From positions 1,240,001-1,304,000 of the forward strand of contig CP075369.1 of assembly GCA_019454205.1 (NCBI GenBank): a stretch of DNA of 64,000 nucleotides, given 5' to 3'. Below the pieces are notes generated by a model. That model made no database searches and was not told the origin of the DNA. It was given only the letters and a program-made list of their open reading frames with translations. This DNA comes from Xanthobacteraceae bacterium. Lineage in GTDB: Bacteria; Pseudomonadota; Alphaproteobacteria; Rhizobiales; Xanthobacteraceae. Below are positions 45,120-52,887 of this stretch, in pieces. A program made the translations under genes and the position numbers. Positions within the stretch are counted from its first letter, which is position 1, and every line of letters starts with the position of its first letter.

Positions 45120-45533
45120 TCAGTGGGCCGGGTCGATCACCCGGAAGGTGGCATTGGCCCGCGCGCAGGGCACGCCGTCGGCGGTAACAAAACACTGTGT
45201 GAAGCAGAGCGTCGCGCCGGTCTTGATGAAGGTGGTGGTGAATTCGACCCACTGGCCAATCTTGGCCGAACCGAGGAAATCGACCGAGAGGTTCACGGTG
45301 ACTGCGCTTTTTTGCTCCGGTCCGAGCCGGGTCACCAGCGAGTAGCCCATCGCATTGTCGGCGAGCGCCGAGATGAAACCGCCATGCGCGAAGCCGCGGG
45401 CATTGGTGTGCGCTTTCGCGAGCCGCACCGCCAGTACCACGGCATCCGGCGTTTTCCTTGCGTAGATCGGCTCCCACGGCTCCGTCACCGGGCTTTTCCG
45501 GGCGAGCGGTTCAAAACCTTCGGGAATGTCCAT
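45120..45533 (-). CDS. PaaI-like acyl-CoA thioesterase (hotdog fold)
   Basis: A 137-residue hotdog-fold thioesterase. The core carries NARGFAHGGFISALADNAMGYSL (about residues 43-65), with HGG and the acidic residue on the central helix typical of PaaI/YbgC-type enzymes that hydrolyse acyl-CoA or aryl-CoA esters. The C-terminal half has the usual strands (VNLSVDFLGSAKIGQWVEF). I chose the ATG at 45533; the frame upstream runs through the tRNA-Cys gene and cannot be coding. It is flanked by two tRNA genes on the same strand. Confidence 0.82.
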   Translation of the reverse strand: MDIPEGFEPLARKSPVTEPWEPIYARKTPDAVVLAVRLAKAHTNARGFAHGGFISALADNAMGYSLVTRLGPEQKSAVTVNLSVDFLGSAKIGQWVEFTTTFIKTGATLCFTQCFVTADGVPCARANATFRVIDPAH

Positions 45534-45551
45534 GAAGAACCGGAAGTTGAG

Positions 45552-45625
45552 TGGAGGCCACGGCCGGAATCGAACCGGCGTACACGGATTTGCAGTCCGC
45601 TGCGTAACCACTCCGCCACGTGGCC
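45552..45625 (-). tRNA. tRNA-Cys (GCA)
   Basis: The minus strand gives a 74-base cloverleaf with encoded CCA. Acceptor GGCCACG pairs with CGTGGCC, the discriminator base is T as required for tRNA-Cys, and the anticodon stem GCGGA/TCCGT (one G-T pair) holds loop CTGCAAA with anticodon GCA. The T-arm has GGTTCGATTCC. Confidence 0.97.
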
Positions 45626-45758
45626 TCAGACCCGAAGCCGCGAAGCAAGGGGCCGGACCTGATACCAAAGGGGCTGGGGGGCAGCAACAATGCCGCCTTG
45701 CCAAGCGTGAAACCTTGGCACAAAGGTTGACGAAATAACGCTTTTGACGAGGTCGGCA

Positions 45759-46421
45759 GTGATTGATTTTGCGCAGGCGCGCCGCGCGATGGTGGACGGG
45801 CAGGTCCGCGTCAATGACGTCACCGACGCGGCGTTGATCGCCGCGATGCTGGAAACGCCGCGCGAGAAGTTCGTCCCCGAAACCCGCAAGGCGCTGGCCT
45901 ATATCGACGACGATGTATGCGTTCGCGAGGCGGGGGCGGCCGGTCCGGCCCGTTACCTGATGGAGCCGATGGTGCTGGCCAAGCTCCTCCAGGCGCTCGA
46001 ACTCACCCCCGAATCCACGGTACTCGATGTGGGTACTGCCACCGGCTATTCATCCGCGGTTCTCAGCCGTATTGCGGGCAGGGTCGTCGCCCTCGAAGAA
46101 GACGCAACCCTCGCGGATGCTGCCAAGGGAGCGCTGCGCGGTACCGGCGTCGAACTGGTGCGCGGTCCGCTGGCGGCCGGCTATCCTGCGGCTCAGCCCT
46201 ATGACGCCATTCTGCTGAATGGCTGCGTCGAGCAGGTTCCGGCCGTGCTTCTCGATTCGCTCAAAGACGGGGGCCGCCTCGCGGCAGTCGTCCGCAAGGA
46301 TTCGGCGGCCAAGGCCACGTTATTCGTGCGCTCCGGCAACAACATCAGCAGCCGGTGGCTGTTTGATGCCGCAGTGCCGCAGCTTCCGGGCTTTGAAACC
46401 CCGAAGACCTTCGTTTTCTAG
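45759..46421 (+). CDS. Protein-L-isoaspartate O-methyltransferase-like protein
   Basis: A 220-residue SAM-dependent methyltransferase of the PIMT family in its short alphaproteobacterial form. The VIDFAQARRAMVDGQVRVND start is typical of proteins that sit next to tolC in this group. SAM motif I is VLDVGTATGYSSA (about 85-97) and the DAILLNG strand is present. True PIMTs carry a Ser/Gln-rich isoaspartate-binding block; here that region reads RYLMEPMVLAKLLQ, so repair activity is plausible but not certain. The GTG at 45759 has GAGG 6-7 bases upstream and is preferred over the TTG at 45744. Confidence 0.78.
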   Translation: MIDFAQARRAMVDGQVRVNDVTDAALIAAMLETPREKFVPETRKALAYIDDDVCVREAGAAGPARYLMEPMVLAKLLQALELTPESTVLDVGTATGYSSAVLSRIAGRVVALEEDATLADAAKGALRGTGVELVRGPLAAGYPAAQPYDAILLNGCVEQVPAVLLDSLKDGGRLAAVVRKDSAAKATLFVRSGNNISSRWLFDAAVPQLPGFETPKTFVF

Positions 46422-46443
46422 CGAAATCGCTACGGAAACCTTC

Positions 46444-46581
46444 GCCACATTGTGTGGCCGCAGTGCTGCACTGCGCGGGGAAAGCCCTTGATTTCGTTGT
46501 TCTTCGGTTTGCGAAGGCCGGTCCGTCCACTATTCTCCTGCCCAAGAAATGGAACCGATGACCGGCCGCTCGAACGGCCGG
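46444..46581 (+). promoter_or_regulatory. Three hairpins in the leader before tolC
   Basis: Within the 177-base gap upstream of tolC are three perfect short inverted repeats: GCCACA/TGTGGC (46444-46458), GCAGTG/CACTGC (46460-46474) and CCGGCCG/CGGCCGG (46562-46581). The first two are adjacent and could be the weak terminator of the methyltransferase gene, although no T-tract follows directly. The third ends just before the AAGGGG ribosome site and would affect tolC initiation if it forms. Confidence 0.4.
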
Positions 46582-46598
46582 CAAGGGGCGTCGAGTTG

Positions 46599-47987
46599 AT
46601 GCAATACAAACACCGCTGCGCGGCGCTTCTGGTGAGCGTTGCGTGCGCTTTCGCTGCTTCCACGCCGTCGCTCCGCGCGATGACGCTGGAGCAGGCGCTG
46701 GTCAACGCTTATTTCGCCAATCCGACCATGAATGCGCAACGCGCCGCGACCCGCGTGGTCGATGAACAGGTGCCGCAGGCGCTCTCCGGATATCGGCCTA
46801 AGATTTATGGCAACGGCGAATGGGGCATTGACCGCATCCGCACACGCAACAGCGTGACCGGCATAAACACCGGCAACACGAATCCCTATGGCTATGGCGC
46901 GACTGTCAGCCAGAATCTTTTCAACGGATTCCAGACCGGCAACCTGACGCGCTCGGCGGAAAGCCAGGTGCTGTCCGCGCGCGAAACGTTGCGCAACACT
47001 GAACAGAACGTGCTGCTCGACGCAGTCACCGCCTACATGAATGTGCTGCGCGACTCCGCGATCGTTCAGTTGCAACAGCAGAACCTCGCCGCGCTGAACG
47101 AGCAGTTGCGTGCAACCCGCGACCGTTTTCAGGCCGGTGAACTGACCCGTACCGACGTTGCCCAGTCACAGGCGCGCGTGGCCCAGGCCGAATCTGCGCT
47201 GAGTGCTGCTAACGCGAATCTAAACGCCTCGCGCGCCGCATTCCGCCGCGACATCGGTGTCGATCCGCAGAGCCTCATGCCTGCGCGGCCCTACGAAAAG
47301 TTCAAGTTCAATTCGATGGATGCCGCGATTGCACAGGGCTTCGGCGATCACCCTGCGATCATGGCCGCACGGCATGGTGTCGACGTTGCCTCGTTGCAGG
47401 TAAAGGTTGCGGAGGGCGCGCTGCTGCCGACCGTGAACCTCGAAGCAAGCGTGCAGAACTTCCACGAGCCGAGCGCCGGCATCGATCGCTCGTTTAATGC
47501 GAGCGGCGCGGTGCGTGTGACGGTGCCGATCTATCAGGGCGGCGCTGAATATTCGCGCGTCCGTCAGGCCAAGGAACTCGCAGGGCAGCGTCGGCTGGAA
47601 AGCGACATCGCACGCGATCAGGTGCGCGCTGCGGTCATCCAGTCGTGGAGTCTGGTTGCGGCTTCCCGCTTCCAGGTCGAAGCGGCACAGGCGCAGGTGC
47701 AGGCAGCTGAGATCGCGCTGAACGGCGTTCGCGAAGAATACAAGGTCGGCCAGCGCACCACGCTGGACGTGCTGAACGCACAGGCGGAACTCGTGAATGC
47801 CCGCGTGGCGCTGGTCACCGCCCAGCGCGACCGCGTGGTCGCGAGCTACTCGCTCCTGTCCTCGATCGGCTCGCTGAGCCTTGTGCATCTCAAACTCGCG
47901 GATCAGGCGCAGACCTATAAGCCTGAAGTTCACTACGAACAGGTTCGCGATAGCTGGTTCGGTCTCCGCACGCCGGACGGCAAGTAA
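46599..47987 (+). CDS. tolC: TolC family outer membrane efflux channel
   Basis: A 462-residue TolC-type outer membrane protein. A signal peptide (ALLVSVACAFAAS, about 9-21) leads into MTLEQALVNAYFANP, the standard first helix. Two homologous halves follow, with FNGFQTGN and YQGGAEYSR at the paired beta-strand/helix junctions and GVREEYKVGQRTTLDVLNAQ in the second half, as in all TolC proteins. It forms trimeric channels for type I secretion or RND/MFS efflux. The ATG at 46599 has AAGGGG upstream; the frame extension to 46452 is leader sequence. Regulation may involve the leader hairpins. Confidence 0.93.
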   Translation: MQYKHRCAALLVSVACAFAASTPSLRAMTLEQALVNAYFANPTMNAQRAATRVVDEQVPQALSGYRPKIYGNGEWGIDRIRTRNSVTGINTGNTNPYGYGATVSQNLFNGFQTGNLTRSAESQVLSARETLRNTEQNVLLDAVTAYMNVLRDSAIVQLQQQNLAALNEQLRATRDRFQAGELTRTDVAQSQARVAQAESALSAANANLNASRAAFRRDIGVDPQSLMPARPYEKFKFNSMDAAIAQGFGDHPAIMAARHGVDVASLQVKVAEGALLPTVNLEASVQNFHEPSAGIDRSFNASGAVRVTVPIYQGGAEYSRVRQAKELAGQRRLESDIARDQVRAAVIQSWSLVAASRFQVEAAQAQVQAAEIALNGVREEYKVGQRTTLDVLNAQAELVNARVALVTAQRDRVVASYSLLSSIGSLSLVHLKLADQAQTYKPEVHYEQVRDSWFGLRTPDGK

Positions 47988-48032
47988 GTCCTTTCCCTTC
48001 ATTTAGATGGGTTTAGCGCCTCGTTTGCATTT

Positions 48033-48053
48033 GCCACCCGGACTCCGGGTGGC
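48033..48053 (+). terminator. Hairpin between tolC and popZ
   Basis: A perfect 9-base inverted repeat GCCACCCGG/CCGGGTGGC with a 3-base loop lies 46 bases after the tolC stop. Outer TTTGCA (48024) and TGCAAA (48058) extend the symmetry with some mismatches. The T-tract expected of a strong intrinsic terminator is absent, so termination is probable but may be partial or factor-assisted. Confidence 0.55.
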
Positions 48054-48139
48054 ATATTGCAAATGGTGGCCGGGGTGATTCTCTCCGCGCCGTCAATGGA
48101 TTGCAGCCCGAAGAACAGCGGCGGGACGGCGGCAAGTCG

Positions 48140-48748
48140 ATGTCACAAAGTGCCAGAGTGCAGGAACCGTCGATGGAGGAAATCCTTGCCTCCATCCGCC
48201 GGATCATTGCCGACGATTCACCGGAGGCGAAAGCCGCCGCGCAGCAACAGCCTGCGCCGCAGCCTGCTCCCGTTGTGGGTCAGGTGCCGCCACCTCCGCC
48301 GCCCATGCCGCCGAAACAGCAAAGCATGAGCCAGCAGGACATCGATGCGATGCTGGCCGATCAGGCTTCTGACGATGTGCTGGATCTCACCGATCCGGTC
48401 CCGCCGCCGCAGCCGCAACCGCCCGCAGGTTTCCGGCAAGTGCCCGCGAATGATGTGATGTTTCGCGAGGAAGAAGAAGATTTGCCGCCGCTGAACTACC
48501 CGGCTGCCGCGCCTGAGCCGCAAAATCCGCCTGAAGTGCTCCTGTCGCCGGAAACGAATGCAGCCGTGACCTCGGCCTTCGGCTCGCTTGCGACGACCAT
48601 CCTCTCGGAAAATTCGCGCACGCTTGAAGATCTGGTCCGCGAGATGCTTCGCCCGATGCTGAAGGCGTGGCTGGACGACAACCTGCCGGGTCTTGTCGAG
48701 CGCATGGTCCGCGCTGAAATCGAACGGGTTTCCCGCGGCCGCTCGTAA
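48140..48748 (+). CDS. popZ: Polar organising protein PopZ (DUF2497)
   Basis: A 202-residue protein with the tripartite PopZ layout: an N-terminal short helix EPSMEEILASIRRIIADD (residues 8-25) that binds partner proteins, a central disordered region rich in Pro, Gln and acidic residues (26-137), and a C-terminal helical oligomerisation domain (TLEDLVREMLRPMLKAWLDD ... LVERMVRAEIERVSR, about 160-200). PopZ forms a polymeric hub at cell poles in alphaproteobacteria and anchors ParB/centromere and signalling proteins. The ATG at 48140 starts right at the conserved part. valS follows on the same strand. Confidence 0.92.
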   Translation: MSQSARVQEPSMEEILASIRRIIADDSPEAKAAAQQQPAPQPAPVVGQVPPPPPPMPPKQQSMSQQDIDAMLADQASDDVLDLTDPVPPPQPQPPAGFRQVPANDVMFREEEEDLPPLNYPAAAPEPQNPPEVLLSPETNAAVTSAFGSLATTILSENSRTLEDLVREMLRPMLKAWLDDNLPGLVERMVRAEIERVSRGRS

Positions 48749-48903
48749 GCGCCGTTTTCACGCTCCGTTGACACTGCCGCCGCGCTTGGGTTCTTAGGCG
48801 CACCCGCGCCGGCGTTGTCAGGCGCGTCGGCCATGCCGGGTCTCGGTATGGCCAGATCAATCTCCGGTCCGGGACTGCCCGAACCGGCGGCGCCGGAAGC
48901 ATC

Positions 48904-51609
48904 ATGTTGGAAAAGACCTACCAGCCTGCCGAAATCGAAGACCGCATCTATCGCGCATGGGAAGACACCGGCGCGTTCGATTGCATGCGCGCGGAGCGCA
49001 AGGATGCGGCGCCGTATTCCATCGTGATCCCGCCGCCGAACGTGACCGGTTCGCTCCACATGGGTCACGCGCTGAACAACACCTTGCAGGACATTCTTGC
49101 GCGCTTCGAGCGCATGCGCGGCCGCGACGTGCTCTGGCAGCCGGGTACGGACCACGCGGGCATTGCGACGCAGATGGTGGTCGAGCGGCAGCTCATGGAG
49201 CGCCAGCAGCCGGGTCGCCGCGAGATGGGCCGCGACGCGTTTCTCAAGCGCGTCTGGGAATGGAAAGCGGAGTCCGGCGGCACCATCGTCAACCAACTGA
49301 AGCGTCTCGGGGCGAGCTGCGACTGGCGGCGCGAACGCTTCACGATGGATGAGGGACTTTCGCGCGCGGTTCTTAAAGTTTTCGTGGAGCTTTATCGCGC
49401 GGGCCTGATTTACAAGGACAAGCGCCTTGTGAACTGGGACCCGAAATTGCTGACCGCGATTTCCGATCTCGAAGTGCAGCAGATCGAGGTCAAGGGCAAT
49501 CTCTGGCATATCAAGTATCCGATCGAAGGCTCGGATGAGTTCATCGTGGTCGCGACGACGCGGCCGGAGACGATGCTCGGTGATACCGCGGTCGCGGTGC
49601 ATCCGGATGACGAGCGCTACAGGAAGCTGGTCGGCAAGAACGTGATCCTGCCGCTGGTCGGCCGCAGGATTCCGATTGTCGCCGACGAATATTCCGATCC
49701 CGAGAAAGGTTCGGGCGCGGTGAAGATCACGCCGGCACATGACTTCAACGACTTCGAGGTCGGCAAGCGCCACAACCTGCCGCTCATCAACATTTTCACG
49801 ACCGAAGCGAAGCTCGCGTTGAAGGGCAACGAAGACTTCATGCAGGGCGCGGACGGTGCGGATCTGAATGAAGTGCTCGCGCTCGACGGCGCGGATCGGT
49901 TCAAGGCGCGCAAGGCCATCATCGAGATGCTGGAAGCGCGCGAACTGATGGTGAAGATTGAGCCTAACGTGCACATGGTGCCGCACGGCGACCGCTCGAA
50001 CGTCGTGATCGAGCCGTATCTGACCGATCAGTGGTACGTCGACGCCAAGACCATGGCGCAGGAGCCGCTGCGAGCGGTCCGCGACGGACGCACCACTTTC
50101 GTTCCGAAGAACTGGGAAAAGACCTACTTCGATTGGCTGGAGAACATCCAGCCGTGGTGCATCTCGCGCCAGCTCTGGTGGGGTCACCAGATTCCGGCGT
50201 GGTACGGACCGGACGGAAAAGTCTTCGTGGCTGTGAGCGAAGATGAGGCGAAAGCCGAAGCGAAAAAGCATTACGGCAAGGACGAAACGTTGACGCGCGA
50301 CGAGGACGTGCTCGACACCTGGTTCTCGTCCGCGCTCTGGCCGTTCTCGACGCTCGGCTGGCCCGATAAGACGCCCGAACTTTCGCGCTTCTATCCGACC
50401 ACCGTGCTCGTCACGGGTTTCGACATCATCTTCTTCTGGGTCGCCCGCATGATGATGATGGGACTGCACTTTATGAAAGAAGTGCCGTTCAAGGACGTTT
50501 ACATCCACGCGCTCGTCCGCGACGAGAAGGGCGCGAAGATGTCGAAGTCGAAGGGGAATGTCATGGACCCCCTCGAACTCATCGACCAGTACGGCGCGGA
50601 TGCGCTGCGCTTCACGCTGGCCGCGATGGCGGCGCAGGGCCGTGACATCAAGCTCGCGACCTCGCGCGTCGAGGGGTATCGCAACTTCGCAACCAAGATC
50701 TGGAACGCCGCGCGCTTCGCCGAGATGAATGGCGCGAAGCGCATGGACTCGTTCGATCCGAAGTCCGCCAAGGAAACGCTGAATAAGTGGATTCTCGGCG
50801 AAGCCGAGAAGGCGGTGCGAGAAGTCACCGAGGCCATCGAAGCCTACAAGTTCAACGAAGCGGCCGGCGCGGCTTATCGTTTCGTCTGGTCGATCTTCTG
50901 CGACTGGTACGTCGAACTCTCGAAGCCGTTGCTCACCGGCGCGGACGGCGCGGCGAAAGCCGAAACGCAGGCGACCGCAGCCTTCGTGCTCGACGAGATC
51001 ATCAAGCTCCTGCACCCCTTCATGCCTTTCATCACCGAAGAACTCTGGCGTGTGAAAGGCGAGGAGGGGGCACCGCGGAAATCCATGCTGGCGCTGGCCG
51101 GATGGCCGAGCCTCTCCGGCCTTGAAGATGCAAAAGCTGAGAACGAAATCGGCTGGGTCGTGGACCTGATTACCGCCATTCGTTCTGTTCGGATGGAAAT
51201 GAATATCGCTGGCGGCACGCAGATACCGTTGCAATTGGTCGCCGGTGCTGAAACGAAAGCGCGCGCCGAGCGCTGGATGGAAGCGCTGAAGCGCCTCGCG
51301 CGCCTGTCAGAAATCACATTTGCGGATGCCCCGCCAAAGGGTTCGGTGCAGTTGCTCGTACGCGGTGAAGTTGCTGCCCTGCCATTGGCGGGTGTCGTCG
51401 ATCTCGCCGCAGAACGCGCGCGTCTCGAAAAAGAGATCGCAAAATGCGATGCAGACATCCAGCGTGTCGACAAAAAGCTCGAAAACAAGGACTTCGTCGC
51501 GCGTGCGCCGGAGGAAATCCTCGAACTGGAGAAAGAACGGCGCCGCGAAGCCGAGGAGCGCAAGACGAAAATTCTCGAAGCGCTTGAGCGTCTCAAAGGT
51601 GCTGCGTAA
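48904..51609 (+). CDS. valS: Valyl-tRNA synthetase
   Basis: A 901-residue class Ia aminoacyl-tRNA synthetase charging tRNA-Val. HMGH (residues 53-56, the HIGH motif) follows PPPNVTGSL, and KMSKSKGN (near 545) is the ATP loop. The editing domain contains TTRPETMLGDTAVAVHPDD (about 220-238), and the C-terminal coiled coil (ERARLEKEIAKCDADIQRVD) that contacts tRNA is intact. Length is normal. A possible TTGACA promoter element (near 48772) lies in the 155-base gap after popZ. Confidence 0.97.
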   Translation: MLEKTYQPAEIEDRIYRAWEDTGAFDCMRAERKDAAPYSIVIPPPNVTGSLHMGHALNNTLQDILARFERMRGRDVLWQPGTDHAGIATQMVVERQLMERQQPGRREMGRDAFLKRVWEWKAESGGTIVNQLKRLGASCDWRRERFTMDEGLSRAVLKVFVELYRAGLIYKDKRLVNWDPKLLTAISDLEVQQIEVKGNLWHIKYPIEGSDEFIVVATTRPETMLGDTAVAVHPDDERYRKLVGKNVILPLVGRRIPIVADEYSDPEKGSGAVKITPAHDFNDFEVGKRHNLPLINIFTTEAKLALKGNEDFMQGADGADLNEVLALDGADRFKARKAIIEMLEARELMVKIEPNVHMVPHGDRSNVVIEPYLTDQWYVDAKTMAQEPLRAVRDGRTTFVPKNWEKTYFDWLENIQPWCISRQLWWGHQIPAWYGPDGKVFVAVSEDEAKAEAKKHYGKDETLTRDEDVLDTWFSSALWPFSTLGWPDKTPELSRFYPTTVLVTGFDIIFFWVARMMMMGLHFMKEVPFKDVYIHALVRDEKGAKMSKSKGNVMDPLELIDQYGADALRFTLAAMAAQGRDIKLATSRVEGYRNFATKIWNAARFAEMNGAKRMDSFDPKSAKETLNKWILGEAEKAVREVTEAIEAYKFNEAAGAAYRFVWSIFCDWYVELSKPLLTGADGAAKAETQATAAFVLDEIIKLLHPFMPFITEELWRVKGEEGAPRKSMLALAGWPSLSGLEDAKAENEIGWVVDLITAIRSVRMEMNIAGGTQIPLQLVAGAETKARAERWMEALKRLARLSEITFADAPPKGSVQLLVRGEVAALPLAGVVDLAAERARLEKEIAKCDADIQRVDKKLENKDFVARAPEEILELEKERRREAEERKTKILEALERLKGAA

Positions 51610-51695
51610 TCCCTCGAAAGTTATGTCGGAAACCGGACGGTAAAGTGGTTTCGTGACAGCGCATCTGCTAGGTTTTCCTCGACTCGGAGGTGGGG

Positions 51696-52115
51696 ATGTC
51701 CGAGGAAGCGCGAAATATCGCGATCCTGAAGGAAGCGTACCGTCTTTGGCATGAAACCAAAGGCGCGAGCGTGGACTCTTGGATGTCGATTTGCGCGGAC
51801 GAACTCGAGTTCGGTTCAATCGGTCAGAGCGTCAAGGCGACGCCTTACATGACCGTCTACGATAGCAAGGAAAAACTTGGCGAATATTTTTCCGGTCTGG
51901 CACGTGACTGGGAGATGATCGAATTTCGCATCGAGCATTATGTAGCGCAGGGCGATCGCGTCGTCTGTCTTGGCCGTTGCAGTTGGAAAGCGCGCAAGAC
52001 CGGAAAGACGATATGGACTCCGATCGCGAACTCGTTTCGTTTCGCGAACGGCAAGCTGATCGAATACTATGAGTACTTCGACACCGCGCAGATGCGCGAC
52101 GCGCTGCAGAATTAA
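51696..52115 (+). CDS. NTF2-like/SnoaL-like protein, function unknown
   Basis: A 139-residue single-domain protein with the NTF2-like (SnoaL/DUF4440) pattern: N-terminal helix [21 protein letters not shown], a strand with LEFGSIGQ, and C-terminal strands [17 protein letters not shown] and [24 protein letters not shown]. Members range from ketosteroid-isomerase-like enzymes to ligand-binding proteins, so no function is assigned. Start at ATG 51696 is preceded by GGAGGTGGGG. The last four bases (TTAA) are shared with the convergent DNA glycosylase stop. Confidence 0.75.
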   Translation: MSEEARNIAILKEAYRLWHETKGASVDSWMSICADELEFGSIGQSVKATPYMTVYDSKEKLGEYFSGLARDWEMIEFRIEHYVAQGDRVVCLGRCSWKARKTGKTIWTPIANSFRFANGKLIEYYEYFDTAQMRDALQN

Positions 52116-52684
52116 AACTTCTTGCTCAGGAATCGCGACCCCTTCATCCCGTAGCGCCACGGGAAATCCGCCGCCTTTGAAATGCCGATCCGCGGCCCGG
52201 TGACGATCTCCGGCACCTCTTGTCGTGCGAGCACTTGAAACGGGGCGCGATCCAGGCGCGCGCCGTTATGCTTGGCACGCGAGATTCCCAGCGCCTGACC
52301 GAGCCGTCCCGGTCCGGCGCATAGCAGACGCTCGTCTTTCAGGTGCCTTCTGCGCCGCATGGCCGCCAAACCTTCGGTCGGCTCCAGCGCGCGGATCAGG
52401 ATTCCGCTGGCCGAGCCTTCTGCCTCGCAGACGAAGTTGAGGCACCAGTGCATGCCATAGGAGAGGTAGACATAAGCGTGGCCGGGTGGGCCGAACATCG
52501 TCGCATTTCGCTCTGTCTTGCCGCCAAACGAATGCGCTGCCGGATCGGTGTGATGGTAAGCCTCCACCTCGACGATCTTTCCGCCGATTCCGCCGACCAG
52601 CAGAGTCGCGCCTATCAACTCCGGCGCAACGTGGTGAACGCTGCGCGAGAAGAATGTGGTGGTTAACGGCTTACCTTTGCCCAC
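52112..52684 (-). CDS. 3-methyladenine DNA glycosylase (AAG/MPG family)
   Basis: A 190-residue alkyladenine DNA glycosylase that excises alkylated purines. Family features are [16 protein letters not shown], the catalytic [19 protein letters not shown] strand with the active-site Glu, [20 protein letters not shown], and the [13 protein letters not shown] loop near 135-147. The frame continues upstream to 52783 but without family resemblance; GTG at 52684 gives the normal length. It is divergent from ilvD and tail-to-tail with the NTF2-like gene. Confidence 0.88.
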   Translation of the reverse strand: MGKGKPLTTTFFSRSVHHVAPELIGATLLVGGIGGKIVEVEAYHHTDPAAHSFGGKTERNATMFGPPGHAYVYLSYGMHWCLNFVCEAEGSASGILIRALEPTEGLAAMRRRRHLKDERLLCAGPGRLGQALGISRAKHNGARLDRAPFQVLARQEVPEIVTGPRIGISKAADFPWRYGMKGSRFLSKKF

Positions 52685-52722
52685 GCTTCGCCTGTTTCCC
52701 GCCCGAAGGCCGTCAAATCTTA

Positions 52723-52861
52723 TGTGGCTGTTTGGCCACACCTTTATCGTATCGTCACGGATGCTGCAGTGGAGCCAGTCCACGCCGTGAAGGTGCCATA
52801 AACGGCACCGATTTCGGTCTGATCAAGAGCCGCCCGTGGGGGGTGCAGCCAGTCCGGCTGC
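52723..52861. promoter_or_regulatory. Divergent gap before ilvD with three inverted repeats
   Basis: The gap between the glycosylase start and ilvD (52685-52887) contains TGTGGC/GCCACA (52723-52740), GGTGCC/GGCACC (52792-52809) and GCAGCC/GGCTGC (52845-52861), each with perfect 6-base arms. The first is placed like an operator for the divergent promoters. The latter two lie in the probable ilvD leader. No branched-chain-codon leader peptide is visible, so classical attenuation is not supported. Confidence 0.35.
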
Positions 52862-52887
52862 GGGGTGCGGTCGAAGGCCAGAAGTCA

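Noticed and set aside
44981..45625. tRNA-Asn/tRNA-Cys pair as an attachment site for an integrated element
   Set aside because: No integrase, no direct repeat of a tRNA 3' end and no accessory gene block is seen nearby; the flanks are ordinary chromosomal genes.
48057..48329. Separate small gene upstream of and overlapping popZ
   Set aside because: It is a +1/+2 frame reading through the popZ N-terminus with no motif; the PopZ frame carries the conserved helix.
48496..51234. A 912-codon open frame on the minus strand opposite valS
   Set aside because: It is exactly antisense to a complete valyl-tRNA synthetase, has no family motif and is Arg/Asp/His-heavy, as expected from the mirror of GC-rich codons.
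52761..52790. Nine-codon reading frame as an ilvD attenuation leader peptide
   Set aside because: It encodes a single Leu and no run of Ile, Val or Leu codons, and no alternative terminator with a T-tract follows.
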